Counted from the first letter of the stretch, positions 1 to 9,140 are shown. The stretch: 64,000 nt of DNA from an uncultured Aquimarina sp. (GCF_947496855.1 NZ_CANMED010000002.1:620001-684000); one strand, 5' to 3'. Notes: generated by a model from the letters alone, not told the origin. Made by a program: numbers and translations.

Positions 1-1
1 T

Positions 2-442
2 GCTTTAGAAAGTTATGAATTTGATGTGGTGGATTATTTATTGAAACCATTTTCATTTCAGCGATTTATTAAAGCTATTTCGAAGGTCGAGACAAAACAG
101 CAAAATTTAATTCCGAGTGTAGCGACAACAGAAAAGAATGAAGTGTACACAAAAGTAGGATACGACTTAGTACGTATTCTTATTGATGATATTACCCACA
201 TCGTATCCGATGCTGATTATACAGAACTTCATTTACAAAATAAAAAACACGTATCATCTGAAAGGCTTCGTTACTGGGAGGAACTTTTGCCTTCTAAAAA
301 ATTTATGAGAGTGCACAAATCGTACATTATTAACACTTCGAAAATTGAGAGAGTCTCTGGTAATCAAATTTATTTAATGAATCAAAAACCAATTCCATTA
401 GGCCGAGCTTATAAGAGTAATTTTATGAAAAAATTCTTATGA
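2..442 (+). CDS. LytTR-family response regulator, 5'-truncated
   Basis: The reading frame is open from the first base of the window, so the gene starts outside it. The visible part begins with the end of a receiver domain: 'VVDYLLKPFSFQRF' carries the conserved K-P of the beta5-alpha5 turn. After a short linker comes a LytTR DNA-binding domain (about 100 residues) with the typical 'RVHKSYIIN' and 'PLGRAYK' motifs near its C-terminus. It is a cytoplasmic DNA-binding regulator normally partnered with a LytS-type histidine kinase; the partner would lie upstream of the window. The phosphoacceptor aspartate cannot be seen. The family call is secure; targets are unknown. Confidence 0.93.
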   Translation, partial: ALESYEFDVVDYLLKPFSFQRFIKAISKVETKQQNLIPSVATTEKNEVYTKVGYDLVRILIDDITHIVSDADYTELHLQNKKHVSSERLRYWEELLPSKKFMRVHKSYIINTSKIERVSGNQIYLMNQKPIPLGRAYKSNFMKKFL

Positions 443-585
443 AAAGAGATTTATTGATATTGTAAACTACCTTAAAACTAAGGTTCAATAAACCGATAAT
501 TCATTTTTGCTGTCAAAAGAATAATGTTCTAAATATAACACAGACTTATCTCAACTCTAGTATATTGCACGAATAAACTATTATT

Positions 586-810
586 ATGAAATTAAACTTA
601 TTGTCTTGTGATGCTCAGAGACCAGATAAAAGAGCTATAGTCAAATGTATTTTAGAGATTTCATCAAACATGAATGAATCCTTGGCGAATGAAATTACAG
701 ACATACTATTAGAAGGAGACGCTGTAGATATTGAGATAGGGGATAAAAACTCTGGTTCTGCTTTAAGAGCTTTACGAAAGCTAAGTATTGATTACGAAAT
801 TATAGAATAA
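586..810 (+). CDS. Small protein resembling the ribosomal L7/L12 C-terminal domain
   Basis: A 74-residue protein without signal peptide or membrane segment. The pattern 'DKRAIVKCILEI', then 'ESLANEITDILLEGDAVDIE', then 'ALRALRKLSIDYEI' follows the beta-alpha-alpha-beta-alpha-beta layout of the L7/L12 C-terminal domain (KIAVIK..REIT...LKEAKDLVE...AEEIKKKLEEAGA). This is my alignment by eye, not a search result. It stands alone, 143 bases after a LytTR regulator, with no ribosomal genes near. A TATATTGC sequence about 25 bases upstream of the ATG could be a weak -7 box. Function is unknown; it could be a stand-alone interaction domain. Confidence 0.7.
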   Translation: MKLNLLSCDAQRPDKRAIVKCILEISSNMNESLANEITDILLEGDAVDIEIGDKNSGSALRALRKLSIDYEIIE

Positions 811-872
811 ACCAAACCACCTATTAAAAATACCAGCAAAATACTTACTAGTTCGAAAAAATGATCACTTTA

Positions 873-2486
873 TCAATAAGGAATTGAACGTTGTAATAAA
901 TCATTGTTTTTATCACGAACGAAGACTTCTATACGACCTGTAACTAAATTAGAATTACTAATACAAACAGAACCAGTAGACGAGCCGATATTACCACGCA
1001 GGTTTTTCCAACCACTCCAATTAGAACCATTCCATGATTTTTGTACTAATTCATCATTATGTTTACCTCGGATAAATATTTCCAAATGTTTCTCACCTGT
1101 ATGAACAACAGATGGGGCAGCAGCTAAATCTCCACCAAGATTTTTCCACCCACTCCAACTTGCACCATTCCAAGATCTTTGTACTAGTTTATGATTCTTT
1201 CCTCTAACGAAAACCTCCAATTCTCCCGAACCGACATGAACAGCAGTAGGAGCAGCAGATAAATCACCTCCAAGATTTTTCCAACCGCTCCAACTTGTAC
1301 CATTCCAAGATCTTTGTACTAGATCATCATTATGTTTACCTTGAATGAACACTTCTAGTCTACCTAAACCTGTATGAACCACTGTGGGTGCAGAGGCCAG
1401 ATCACCCCCCAAATTTTTCCACCCACTCCAACTTACACCATTCCAAGATCTTTGTACTAGTTTATGATTCTTTCCTCTAACAAACACTTCCAATCTACCT
1501 AAACCTGTATGAACAACTGTGGGTGCAGAGGTAAGATCACCACCCAGATTTTTCCATCCACTCCAGCTGGTACCATTCCAAGATCTTTGCACTAGTTTAT
1601 GATTCTTTCCTCTAACGAATACTTCCAATCTACCTAAACCAGTATGAGCGACTGCAGGGGCCGAGGAAAGGTCTCCATCAAGGTTTTGGAATCCATGTAT
1701 AAAGTTGTAAGCAAGGTCGGTTGGGTCATAGTTTCCTGGAGAGCTCGAGGATACACCAACAATATTTCTGGAGATATTTAGTGCTGGTCCTCCTGAATCT
1801 CCAGGACAAGATCCCGCACCAGGCTTTCCAATTCGTAAGGTTATATTTTCTTTAGAAATTTCGTGCAGTGGCAGATTGATTTTTCGCTTATCTGTAAAAG
1901 GAGAATTGCAGGGGTTTCCAATACCACCAAAACCCACTAGAGTAATCTGATCTTTCAATTTTGGACGTTTTGAAGGTGTCTCTACAGCAAAAGGGCGTAC
2001 ATCAAGTACCAAACTAGAGACGGTTTGGTCAAGATCTAAGATTGCATAATCATTACTAAGCCAATGATTATTAACAAACACTCCATTTATCTTCGCTAAT
2101 GTATATTTAGGATGAACACGCACTGTGCCAGGTATAGAGATATCACGTCTAGTTAAGGATTCATCGATAGTAGTAGAAGGATCATCAACCGGGCGAACAT
2201 TAACTAAAGTAAATGTCTCTCTCGATTTACAACCAGTAGGTGCGGTCTCACCACTACAAACACAATGCGCAGCCGTTAATACTGTTTTTGGGCCTATTAA
2301 TGTTGCTGTGCATCCACCTAATCTCCCTACGGCCTCTAACTCTCCTTCTGGAACTACTGTGCCTCCTGCAATTTGAGAAAAAGCTGTTATAGTCAAGAAA
2401 CTTAAGATGCATACAAAAATTGTTTGTAATGAAAATTTCGCATACTTTGTAGTATGATTTTTTTTATATGTCTTTTGAGTAGTCAT
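873..2486 (-). CDS. Secreted trypsin-like serine protease with C-terminal PLL/DUF346 repeats
   Basis: A 537-residue exported protein. Residues 1-37 form a signal peptide (long basic n-region, hydrophobic 21-36). Residues 39-265 are an S1 chymotrypsin-fold peptidase: N-terminus IAGG, His74 in TAAHC, Asp146 in NDYAILDL, Ser231 in GDSGGP. From about residue 268 there are five near-identical repeats of 45-46 residues plus a diverged sixth, each with the pattern GGDL..AP..VH.G...LEVF, then LVQRSWNG.SWSGWKNL. This matches PLL/DUF346 repeats, which build lectin-like beta-propellers. It probably cleaves external proteins while bound to glycan. No type IX sorting domain is visible, so it may be periplasmic or released by another route. 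It is monocistronic. Confidence 0.9.
   Translation of the reverse strand: MTTQKTYKKNHTTKYAKFSLQTIFVCILSFLTITAFSQIAGGTVVPEGELEAVGRLGGCTATLIGPKTVLTAAHCVCSGETAPTGCKSRETFTLVNVRPVDDPSTTIDESLTRRDISIPGTVRVHPKYTLAKINGVFVNNHWLSNDYAILDLDQTVSSLVLDVRPFAVETPSKRPKLKDQITLVGFGGIGNPCNSPFTDKRKINLPLHEISKENITLRIGKPGAGSCPGDSGGPALNISRNIVGVSSSSPGNYDPTDLAYNFIHGFQNLDGDLSSAPAVAHTGLGRLEVFVRGKNHKLVQRSWNGTSWSGWKNLGGDLTSAPTVVHTGLGRLEVFVRGKNHKLVQRSWNGVSWSGWKNLGGDLASAPTVVHTGLGRLEVFIQGKHNDDLVQRSWNGTSWSGWKNLGGDLSAAPTAVHVGSGELEVFVRGKNHKLVQRSWNGASWSGWKNLGGDLAAAPSVVHTGEKHLEIFIRGKHNDELVQKSWNGSNWSGWKNLRGNIGSSTGSVCISNSNLVTGRIEVFVRDKNNDLLQRSIPY
876..1680 (-). repeat. In-gene tandem repeat of 135-138 bp units (PLL repeats)
   Basis: The 3' half of the protease gene consists of tandem units of 135-138 bases that are nearly identical at DNA level, for example the stretch around the SWSGWKNL codons and the LEVFVRGKNHKL codons. 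The last unit at the 3' end of the gene is diverged. DNA-level identity points to recent duplication or conversion, and the copy number may vary between strains. Confidence 0.85.
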
Positions 2487-2918
2487 GATAAGTAATTTAT
2501 AGTTTAATGTGAAAAGAGATTAATAAGCTATTTCGAAAAGTTAAATTTTCATTATATTATTCTTAGAAAACCTATCAATTGAATTATCAAAGTTAGAACT
2601 TAAACGAGTTATTTTTAGTAGTGAAAACACCTTTTCTAAATCGACAAAAACCCCTAAAAAAAAAAGAGAAACACCCCTTTATTATTGATAATTAAGTATA
2701 TAATTGGAAAGTTTGATGAATATATTATTCCAGTTCTTATCCAATTTTTCTTATGAGTAAATTTATAGTGGAAATGGTATTTTGTCTGAAAAATTATTTT
2801 TCTGTAGTCACGACACTGGGAAAGTTCTACAGATCTCAGAAACCATTAATACTAAAGAAAAAGAACAAGGATCACTTTGGAAAAGAATCAAATGAAAGCT
2901 AACAGATTAATCCCTTGA
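2487..2918. other. Intergenic region, AT-rich, possible decayed coding remnant
   Basis: 432 bases between the divergent protease and lipoprotein genes. Most is AT-rich with A-tracts, including a short A/C-rich patch near 2645-2680. Frame +1 is open from 2761 to the TGA at 2893-2895 (44 codons) with a protein-like composition but no convincing start codon; it may be the tail of a decayed gene. No -7 box of the TAnnTTTG type was recognised. Confidence 0.4.
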
Positions 2919-3353
2919 ATGATGAGAACAGTTTGCTACTTATTTTTTATTTTAACCTTTACCTCCTGTAACTCTGGGAAATCGAAAAACACAGCTAATA
3001 AAATGAATAATCAAACCGAATTATCTAATCAGAAAATAAAGGATTTTCAGTTTTTGGATTGTATGTATAGAGATTCTTATTTTCCTAAGTTTTTAGTAGA
3101 TAAGTGCAAGGGTATTTTATTAGAGCTATGTTTAACAATCGAAAACAAAAAGCCCAAGAATCTTCCTGAGCTTTATAAACTTACTCATAGTGCTACCAAT
3201 AAGATAAATGACATGGAGGATGAATTCTTTGAAAACAATAGTGAAATTGAAACTGGAGCCAGAGAGTGTCTAGGTACAAATTTTGAATTCATTTCAAAAG
3301 CTTATGGTTTTGATGCTCATATTGAAGAACTAATAGCAACAAGGAACTGGTAA
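2919..3353 (+). CDS. Hypothetical lipoprotein
   Basis: A 144-residue protein whose first 17 residues form a lipoprotein signal with lipobox TSC (MMRTVCYLFFILTFTSC), so it is probably anchored to a membrane. A start at the second methionine (2922) is equally possible. The mature part is mainly charged and helical, with four cysteines (in LDCMY, DKCKG, ELCLT, RECLG) that could form two disulfides. No family is recognised. It is a single gene facing a tRNA pair on the other strand. Confidence 0.75.
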   Translation: MMRTVCYLFFILTFTSCNSGKSKNTANKMNNQTELSNQKIKDFQFLDCMYRDSYFPKFLVDKCKGILLELCLTIENKKPKNLPELYKLTHSATNKINDMEDEFFENNSEIETGARECLGTNFEFISKAYGFDAHIEELIATRNW

Positions 3354-3393
3354 TGAAGTTTTTATCATTTAAAGATAAGAAAGATCTAAAAAC

Positions 3394-3430
3394 AAAAAAG
3401 CCTTCAAAATCAAAAGATTAAGAAGGCTTT
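3394..3430 (-). terminator. Intrinsic terminator of the tRNA operon
   Basis: Inverted repeat AAAGCCTTC/GAAGGCTTT with a 16-base spacer. Read on the minus strand it ends in a run of six T, just downstream of tRNA-Leu. Confidence 0.75.
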
Positions 3431-3433
3431 AAG

Positions 3434-3517
3434 TACTCGGGACGGGACTTGAACCCGTACGTCCTAATGGACATTGGATTTTAAGTCCAACGTGTCTACC
3501 AATTCCACCACCCGAGC
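3434..3517 (-). tRNA. tRNA-Leu (anticodon TAA)
   Basis: 84-base class II tRNA on the minus strand. The acceptor arm GCTCGGG pairs with CCCGAGT (one G-U pair) and the discriminator is A. The anticodon stem TTGGA/TCCAA encloses the loop CTTAAAA, giving anticodon TAA (reads UUA). The T-arm contains GGTTCAAGTCC. CCA is not encoded. It is cotranscribed with the tRNA-Gly just upstream (17-base gap). Confidence 0.96.
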
Positions 3518-3534
3518 GTGGTATATTTTCTCAG

Positions 3535-3606
3535 AGCGAAAGACGAGATTTGAACTCGCGACCCCCACCTTGGCAAGGTGATGCTCTACCCCTGAGCTAC
3601 TTTCGC
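3535..3606 (-). tRNA. tRNA-Gly (anticodon GCC)
   Basis: 72-base tRNA on the minus strand. The acceptor arm GCGAAAG pairs with CTTTCGC and the discriminator is T. The D-arm holds GCTCAGGGGTAGAGC, the anticodon loop TTGCCAA gives anticodon GCC, and the T-loop is GTTCAAATC. It is the first gene of the two-tRNA unit with tRNA-Leu(TAA). Confidence 0.97.
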
Positions 3607-3702
3607 AGTTATTTTAAGAACTTGGCAATGTGTTATTGCGGATGCAAATTTAAAACATTTCTTATAATACCAAAGTCTTTTCTCGAAAAAGTATAAAAAA
3701 CT

Positions 3703-6330
3703 TTATACTGTAGAAGCTTTCTTCCTGGTTAACATACGTTTAATCTCATTTAATTTCATCAAAGCTTCCACCGGTGTAAGCGTATCTATGTCAATATTCA
3801 CAATTTCTTCCTTTATTTCTTCCAATAATGGATCGTCTAAATTAAAGAAGCTTAATTGCAATTCATCTTCTTCCTGAAATCCCTTTATTTTATCTGTCAA
3901 CTCCTCACTGCTATGAGACTTCTCTAATTTCTTAAGCATCTTATTGGCTCTATACAACACTTGTTGAGGCATTCCGGCCATCTTTGCCACATGAATACCA
4001 AAACTATGCTCACTCCCTCCAGGAACTAGTTTACGTAAAAAAAGTACATTGTCTTTTAACTCTTTTACCGCTACGTTATAGTTTTTAATTCGATCAAATG
4101 TTTCACACATTTCATTAAGCTCATGATAATGAGTCGCAAACAATGTTTTGGGCCTTGCCGGATGCTCATGTAGAAATTCACTAATTGCCCAAGCAATAGA
4201 AATACCGTCATAAGTACTTGTACCTCTACCAATCTCATCAAGTAACACCAAACTCCTGTCTGATATATTGTTCAAGATATTTGCCGTTTCATTCATCTCT
4301 ACCATAAAAGTAGATTCTCCCATAGAAATATTATCACTCGCTCCTACTCTGGTAAATATCTTATCCACTGCTCCGATCTTAGCTTCATCCGCAGGAACAA
4401 AGCTTCCCATTTGTGCTAATAAAACAATCAAAGCTGTTTGTCTTAGTATTGCAGATTTACCACTCATATTAGGACCTGTAATCATGATCATTTGTTGATC
4501 TTCTCTATTTAAAGAAACATCATTAGCTATATATGATTCTCCAGGAGGCAATTGTCTCTCTATAACTGGGTGGCGTCCATTTTTAATTTCTAGATGATGA
4601 GAATCATCAATAATAGGACGTGTATATTTATTTTCATTTGCCAACTGAGCGTAAGAACATAAGCAATCTAATTGTCCTATTAGACTAGCGTTTAACTGTA
4701 CTGGCTTTATATATTCATGCGTCCAAACAATTAAATCACTAAATAATTGTTGTTCTAATAACAGAATTTTTTCTTCTGCACCTAAGATTTTGGCTTCGTA
4801 CTCTTTTAATTCTTCTGTTATATATCTTTCTGCGTTAACCAACGTTTGCTTGCGTGTCCAAGTTTCTGGAACTTTGTCCTTGTGCGTATTTCTTACCTCA
4901 ATATAATATCCAAAAACATTATTAGAAGCTATTTTTAATGAAGTAATGCCAGTAGCTTCTGTTTCCCGTTGCAGCATTTTATCCAAATAATCTTTTCCTG
5001 AAAAAGCTATGGAACGTAACTCATCTAACTCATCAAGATATCCATCCGCAATGGTATTTCCTTTTAGGATGTTTACTGGAGCCTCTTCTTTAATCGTTTC
5101 TTTAATTTTATTACGTAATAATTCACAATCGTGAAGCGTATCTCCAATTACTTTTAAAGCTTCATTATCACTATTTGCTGCTTGCGCCTTTATAGGAACT
5201 ATAGCTTCTAGAGAATTTTTTAGTTGTATAATTTCTCTCGGATTTACTTTTCCCGTAGCTACTTTAGAAATCAAACGTTCTATGTCTCCGATTTGCTTGA
5301 TTTGATGTTGGATCTTCTGAAGCAACACATTATTATCTAAAAAATATTGTACTACTTCATGACGTTTTTGGATGCTTGCTATATTTTTTAATGGCAGTGC
5401 CAACCAACGTTTTAGAGTACGACCTCCCATAGGAGAAGTCGTCTTATCAATTACATCTATAAGTGTTACTGCATTCGCCGCATTTGGGTTATATAATTCA
5501 AGGTTACGAATGGTAAAACGATCCATCCATATATATTCATCTTCTGCAATCCGCTGTACTGTTGTTATATGCTTTAATTTATGATGCTGTGTCTCTCCTA
5601 AATAATGAAGAATTACTCCTGCAGCAATAACACCTTCTTGTAAATGATCAACCCCGAATCCTTTTAGAGAAGTAGTTCCAAAATGCTCATTTAATGTCTC
5701 ATCCGCATAATCTGTTTTAAACACCCAATCTTCCAAGAAAAAAGTATGAAAATCATTGCCAAAATCATTCTGAAAAGCTTGCTTCTTTGGTTTAGGAATT
5801 AAAACTTCACTAGGACTGAAATTACGCAATAATTTATCTACCTGTGCCACATTTCCTTGTGCTGTTAAGAATTCTCCTGTAGAAACATCCAAAAATGCAA
5901 CACCTAATTCTTTTTTACCATAATGCAAGGCACATAAAAAATTATTAGTCTTGCTCTGTAGCACCTCATCATTAAGAGCAACTCCAGGAGTTACTAATTC
6001 TGTGACTCCTCTTTTTACGATAGTTTTAGTCTGTTTCGGATCTTCTAACTGATCACAAATCGCAACTCGTTCTCCTGCCTTCACCAGTTTAGGCAAATAG
6101 GTATTTAAAGAATGATGCGGAAATCCTGCCAAAGCAGTTTCATTTTCACTTCCATTTCCTCTTTTGGTCTGAACAATATTAAGAATCGCCGCTGCTTTAA
6201 TGGCGTCTTCGCCAAAAGTCTCATAAAAATCCCCTACTCTAAACAATAATAATGCATCAGGGTACTTAGCCTTAATCGCATTATATTGTTTCATTAATGG
6301 AGTTACTTTTTTTTCTTTTTTTGCTGCCAA
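3703..6330 (-). CDS. mutS: DNA mismatch repair ATPase MutS
   Basis: 875 residues, full length for MutS. It recognises base-base mismatches and small loops and recruits MutL. The N-terminal mismatch-reading motif is GDFYE at 33-37 (Phe35 and Glu37 correspond to E. coli Phe36/Glu38). The connector and lever domains follow, then the ABC-type ATPase with Walker A GPNMSGKS at 619-626, Walker B region [13 protein letters not shown], and the FATHYHEL His switch. The C-terminus carries the helix-turn-helix dimerisation region ending in KRMLTRKK. It is transcribed alone on the minus strand toward the tRNA pair. Confidence 0.98.
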   Translation of the reverse strand: MAAKKEKKVTPLMKQYNAIKAKYPDALLLFRVGDFYETFGEDAIKAAAILNIVQTKRGNGSENETALAGFPHHSLNTYLPKLVKAGERVAICDQLEDPKQTKTIVKRGVTELVTPGVALNDEVLQSKTNNFLCALHYGKKELGVAFLDVSTGEFLTAQGNVAQVDKLLRNFSPSEVLIPKPKKQAFQNDFGNDFHTFFLEDWVFKTDYADETLNEHFGTTSLKGFGVDHLQEGVIAAGVILHYLGETQHHKLKHITTVQRIAEDEYIWMDRFTIRNLELYNPNAANAVTLIDVIDKTTSPMGGRTLKRWLALPLKNIASIQKRHEVVQYFLDNNVLLQKIQHQIKQIGDIERLISKVATGKVNPREIIQLKNSLEAIVPIKAQAANSDNEALKVIGDTLHDCELLRNKIKETIKEEAPVNILKGNTIADGYLDELDELRSIAFSGKDYLDKMLQRETEATGITSLKIASNNVFGYYIEVRNTHKDKVPETWTRKQTLVNAERYITEELKEYEAKILGAEEKILLLEQQLFSDLIVWTHEYIKPVQLNASLIGQLDCLCSYAQLANENKYTRPIIDDSHHLEIKNGRHPVIERQLPPGESYIANDVSLNREDQQMIMITGPNMSGKSAILRQTALIVLLAQMGSFVPADEAKIGAVDKIFTRVGASDNISMGESTFMVEMNETANILNNISDRSLVLLDEIGRGTSTYDGISIAWAISEFLHEHPARPKTLFATHYHELNEMCETFDRIKNYNVAVKELKDNVLFLRKLVPGGSEHSFGIHVAKMAGMPQQVLYRANKMLKKLEKSHSSEELTDKIKGFQEEDELQLSFFNLDDPLLEEIKEEIVNIDIDTLTPVEALMKLNEIKRMLTRKKASTV

Positions 6331-6474
6331 AAGGATATGATTTTTGTGATGTGGCTAAAGTAAGTATTCTCCATTTTTTTTTGAAACGTAGCTAATAGGA
6401 GTTATTCATTTTTATTCACAATTTTTTATTAGAGTTGTTAGTTGACAGAAGTTAATGGTTAGTACTAAGTAAAA

Positions 6475-6544
6475 TGTCATCCCAGCGTATGCTGGGATCC
6501 ATTTTATCAACTAATTTTGGATTCTGACCTTCGTCAGAATGACA
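6475..6544. repeat. REPIN-like inverted repeat element
   Basis: A 70-base element with outer ends TGTCAT (6475-6480) and ATGACA (6539-6544). It holds two small palindromic hairpins in opposite orientation: CCCAGC-gtat-GCTGGG at 6481-6496 and TTCTGAC-cttc-GTCAGAA at 6522-6539, with ATCCA and TGGAT facing inward. Two REP-type palindromes in inverted arrangement form a REPIN, a mobile non-autonomous element usually moved by a RAYT (Y1-type) transposase. No such transposase is in this window. The left hairpin has changed sequence while keeping its pairing. Confidence 0.7.
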
Positions 6545-6552
6545 ATAAATGA

Positions 6553-6561
6553 TATTTTTGC
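6553..6561 (+). promoter_or_regulatory. -7 promoter box for the SpoU methyltransferase gene
   Basis: TATTTTTGC matches the Bacteroidota -7 consensus TAnnTTTG(C). It lies 5-11 bases upstream of the ATGs at 6566 and 6572, so the mRNA leader must be extremely short and upstream in-frame starts are excluded. Confidence 0.6.
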
Positions 6562-6571
6562 GGTAATGGAA

Positions 6572-7105
6572 ATGAACAGAAAACTAAAAAACAGTGAGCT
6601 TGATCGTAAAACGGTTACTGAATTTAAAGAAGCAAAAAAGACTCCTTTGATCATTATTCTAGATAATATCAGAAGTCTTAATAATATCGGATCCGTATTT
6701 AGAACTGCAGACGCTTTTTTAGTCAAAAAAATATATCTCTGCGGTATTACTGCGACTCCGCCGCATAAGGACATTCAGAAAACGGCACTTGGAGCAACGG
6801 ACACGGTAGATTGGGAATATTGCCAAAACACATTAGATCTGGTTAATATACTTCAATCAAAAAACATAAAAATTTTATCTATTGAACAAGCTGAAAATGC
6901 TATTATGCTAAATAATTTCAATCCTAAATCTGACCAAACTTATGCTGTAATTTTTGGAAATGAAGTAAAAGGTGTTCAGCAAGAAGTAGTTTCTGCTAGT
7001 AACACTGTAATCGAAATACCCCAATACGGAAGCAAACACTCTTTAAATATTTCTGTCAGTGCAGGTGTTGTAATCTGGGATTTGTTTTCTAAAATCAAAT
7101 CGTGA
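6572..7105 (+). CDS. SpoU/TrmH-family RNA 2'-O-methyltransferase
   Basis: About 177 residues of the SPOUT class, which methylates ribose 2'-OH in tRNA or rRNA using S-adenosylmethionine bound in a trefoil knot. The three family motifs are visible: NNIGSVFRTADAF near the N-terminus, IFGNEVKGV in the middle, and SLNISVSAGVVIWDL at the end. I start it at the ATG at 6572 (MNRKLKNSELDR), where homologues begin; 6566 is also possible. A reading frame from 6539 would begin inside the REPIN repeat and include the -7 box. The substrate nucleotide cannot be told from sequence. Confidence 0.9.
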   Translation: MNRKLKNSELDRKTVTEFKEAKKTPLIIILDNIRSLNNIGSVFRTADAFLVKKIYLCGITATPPHKDIQKTALGATDTVDWEYCQNTLDLVNILQSKNIKILSIEQAENAIMLNNFNPKSDQTYAVIFGNEVKGVQQEVVSASNTVIEIPQYGSKHSLNISVSAGVVIWDLFSKIKS

Positions 7106-7195
7106 AACATTTTTCATACACTTATTTAAACTTGATAAACATAATCAACGCAACCTTTCTCCTGATCTTTACTCTTTTAATAAAAAGGGAATATT

Positions 7196-7750
7196 ATGAA
7201 AAAGAATTTTAAAACGTTTATCAAGCTATATATGTCTTTTATTTTACTATCAGTAATAAGCTATAGTTGTTGCCCAGAGCAAATTTTTCAAATACGAAGT
7301 TTTGAAAGCTTAACTCTCTTTGAACTAAACAGCCAATCCCCTCAAGGTTCTGCAACTATAATAACTGATGAGTTTGTTCTAGATGCAATATTTAGCCCAA
7401 GCAACTCTACGGCGGCTAATATTAATTTTAATCTTATCACTTCTGCCTATGCTACATCCTGTGATAATGACACCTTTTTAAACCGGTTAAATGAAGAAAC
7501 CCTAATTGTAAGTCTAGACAAAGACTTTATATACAACGGTAACACGATCACCGCCAATTCTAATTTAGCTGAAATAACAGAAATAGCACATAATATTAAT
7601 TTCTTATACGATATTGTATCAGTTAATTTTTTAAATGAATTTTTAGATAAATCGCAATTTGAAAATCAAGAATATACATTTACTTTATCCATTGAAACTA
7701 CAGACGGTTTACAGTTTGAAAAACAAATCTCAACAACCATAGAACTATAA
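7196..7750 (+). CDS. Hypothetical lipoprotein
   Basis: 184 residues. The first 24 form a lipoprotein-type signal (hydrophobic segment then SYSCC, lipobox cysteine 25 or 26), so the protein is probably membrane anchored. The mature part is rich in Asn, Thr and beta-forming residues, with one further Cys in YATSCDND; it ends in alternating-residue strands (YTFTLSIETTDGLQF), suggesting an immunoglobulin-like or beta-sandwich fold. No family is recognised. It stands between the SpoU gene and an M19 dipeptidase on the same strand, 76 bases before the latter. Confidence 0.75.
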   Translation: MKKNFKTFIKLYMSFILLSVISYSCCPEQIFQIRSFESLTLFELNSQSPQGSATIITDEFVLDAIFSPSNSTAANINFNLITSAYATSCDNDTFLNRLNEETLIVSLDKDFIYNGNTITANSNLAEITEIAHNINFLYDIVSVNFLNEFLDKSQFENQEYTFTLSIETTDGLQFEKQISTTIEL

Positions 7751-7826
7751 ACAGAGTATCAGGAATAGGGTATTCAGATTTTGTTTTGTAAGTTTAAGGC
7801 TAACTAACTCAATCACTGTTTTCAAA

Positions 7827-9140
7827 ATGAAATACATCTCTATAACACTAGTCATTTGTTTAACTTTAATAGGTTGTAATCAAAAAAAAGAAACTCCTAT
7901 AAAAGAAAAAGCTATGACAGAGGATCAATTGATTGCAAAGGCGAAAGAAATACATAAAAACGTTATTACGCTAGATACTCATTGTGACATTAATATCAAA
8001 AACTTTACAGATTCCATAAATTACACACAAGATTTAAACTCTCAGATTACCTTACCTAAAATGAACAAAGGCGGATTAAATGTTGCCTGGTTTATCGTAT
8101 ATACAGGACAAGATTCACTGAACACAGAAGGGTTTGATAAAGCGCATAAGATTGCTTTGTCCAAATTTGATGCAATTCACAGACTAGTAGATACTATTGC
8201 ACCAAATCAAATAGAATTAGCATTAACTTCTGAAGACGTTCGTAGAATTCATAAATCTGGCAAAAAGGTAGCTATGATTGGTATTGAAAACGGCTATCCA
8301 GTGGGAACTGACATCAATAATGTAAAAAAGTTTTATGATCTAGGAGGAAGATATATGTCATTATCGCACAATGGACATAGTCAACTCTGTGATTCTAACA
8401 CTGGCGAAGCTGATGATGTATGGTTACACAATGGATTAAGTGATCTTGGAAAAGAAGTTGTTTCTGAAATGAATAAATGGGGTATTATGATTGATGTATC
8501 GCACCCATCTAAGGAATCAATGCGCCAGATGATTGCGCTTTCTAAAGCACCTATTATTGCTTCTCACTCTTCTGCAAGAGCATTATGTGATCATAGTAGA
8601 AATCTAGATGACGAACAATTACAATGGTTAAAAGAAAATGGAGGTGTTGTACAAACAGTTGCTTTTACTTCATATCTAAACACAGAAAAATTCGAAAAGA
8701 GAGTTGTTAGAGAAGTAGAAATTGGAAAACAAATTGCAGATTCTATGGGAGTTACTTGGCTAGAGCGAGAGGAAGTAATGGATCTTAGTTCTGAAGAAAA
8801 AGAAACCTACTACGACTTTTTAGGAAAAATGGCTGCAGTAAGACGAGCAAAGGTTAAAAAAATGAACGACTTACCTCCTGCTGTTGATGTGGTAGATTTT
8901 GTAAATCATATCGATTATATGGTTGATAAAATTGGTATTGAACATGTGGGTATTAGCTCTGATTTTGATGGCGGCGGTGGAATCGAAGGTTGGAGTGATG
9001 CTTCAGAAACTTTTAACGTAACCTTAGAATTGGTAAAACGCGGATACACAGAAACTCAGATAGAAAAACTTTGGAGTGGTAATTTACTTCGGGTTTTAGA
9101 TGAAGTTCAAAAAGTAGCCAGTGAATTACAAAAAGAGTAG
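7827..9140 (+). CDS. Membrane dipeptidase (peptidase M19), lipoprotein
   Basis: 437 residues with lipobox LIGC (Cys17), so it is anchored to the periplasmic side of a membrane. It belongs to the renal dipeptidase/M19 family of binuclear zinc enzymes that hydrolyse dipeptides. Visible metal-site motifs are DTHCD (His52, Asp54), the bridging Glu in MIGIENG, and the histidines in SLSHNGHSQLCDS and IDVSHPS. The C-terminal motif GISSDFDGGGG with the substrate-binding Asp is present. Length is normal. It ends one base before the convergent folK-dNK gene, with no terminator between. Confidence 0.95.
   Translation: MKYISITLVICLTLIGCNQKKETPIKEKAMTEDQLIAKAKEIHKNVITLDTHCDINIKNFTDSINYTQDLNSQITLPKMNKGGLNVAWFIVYTGQDSLNTEGFDKAHKIALSKFDAIHRLVDTIAPNQIELALTSEDVRRIHKSGKKVAMIGIENGYPVGTDINNVKKFYDLGGRYMSLSHNGHSQLCDSNTGEADDVWLHNGLSDLGKEVVSEMNKWGIMIDVSHPSKESMRQMIALSKAPIIASHSSARALCDHSRNLDDEQLQWLKENGGVVQTVAFTSYLNTEKFEKRVVREVEIGKQIADSMGVTWLEREEVMDLSSEEKETYYDFLGKMAAVRRAKVKKMNDLPPAVDVVDFVNHIDYMVDKIGIEHVGISSDFDGGGGIEGWSDASETFNVTLELVKRGYTETQIEKLWSGNLLRVLDEVQKVASELQKE

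Noticed and set aside
6511..6774. 87-codon minus-strand frame ending in VILTKVRIQN
   Set aside because: It is the antisense of the SpoU gene and its C-terminus is a translation of the REPIN repeat; such tails are a known artefact.
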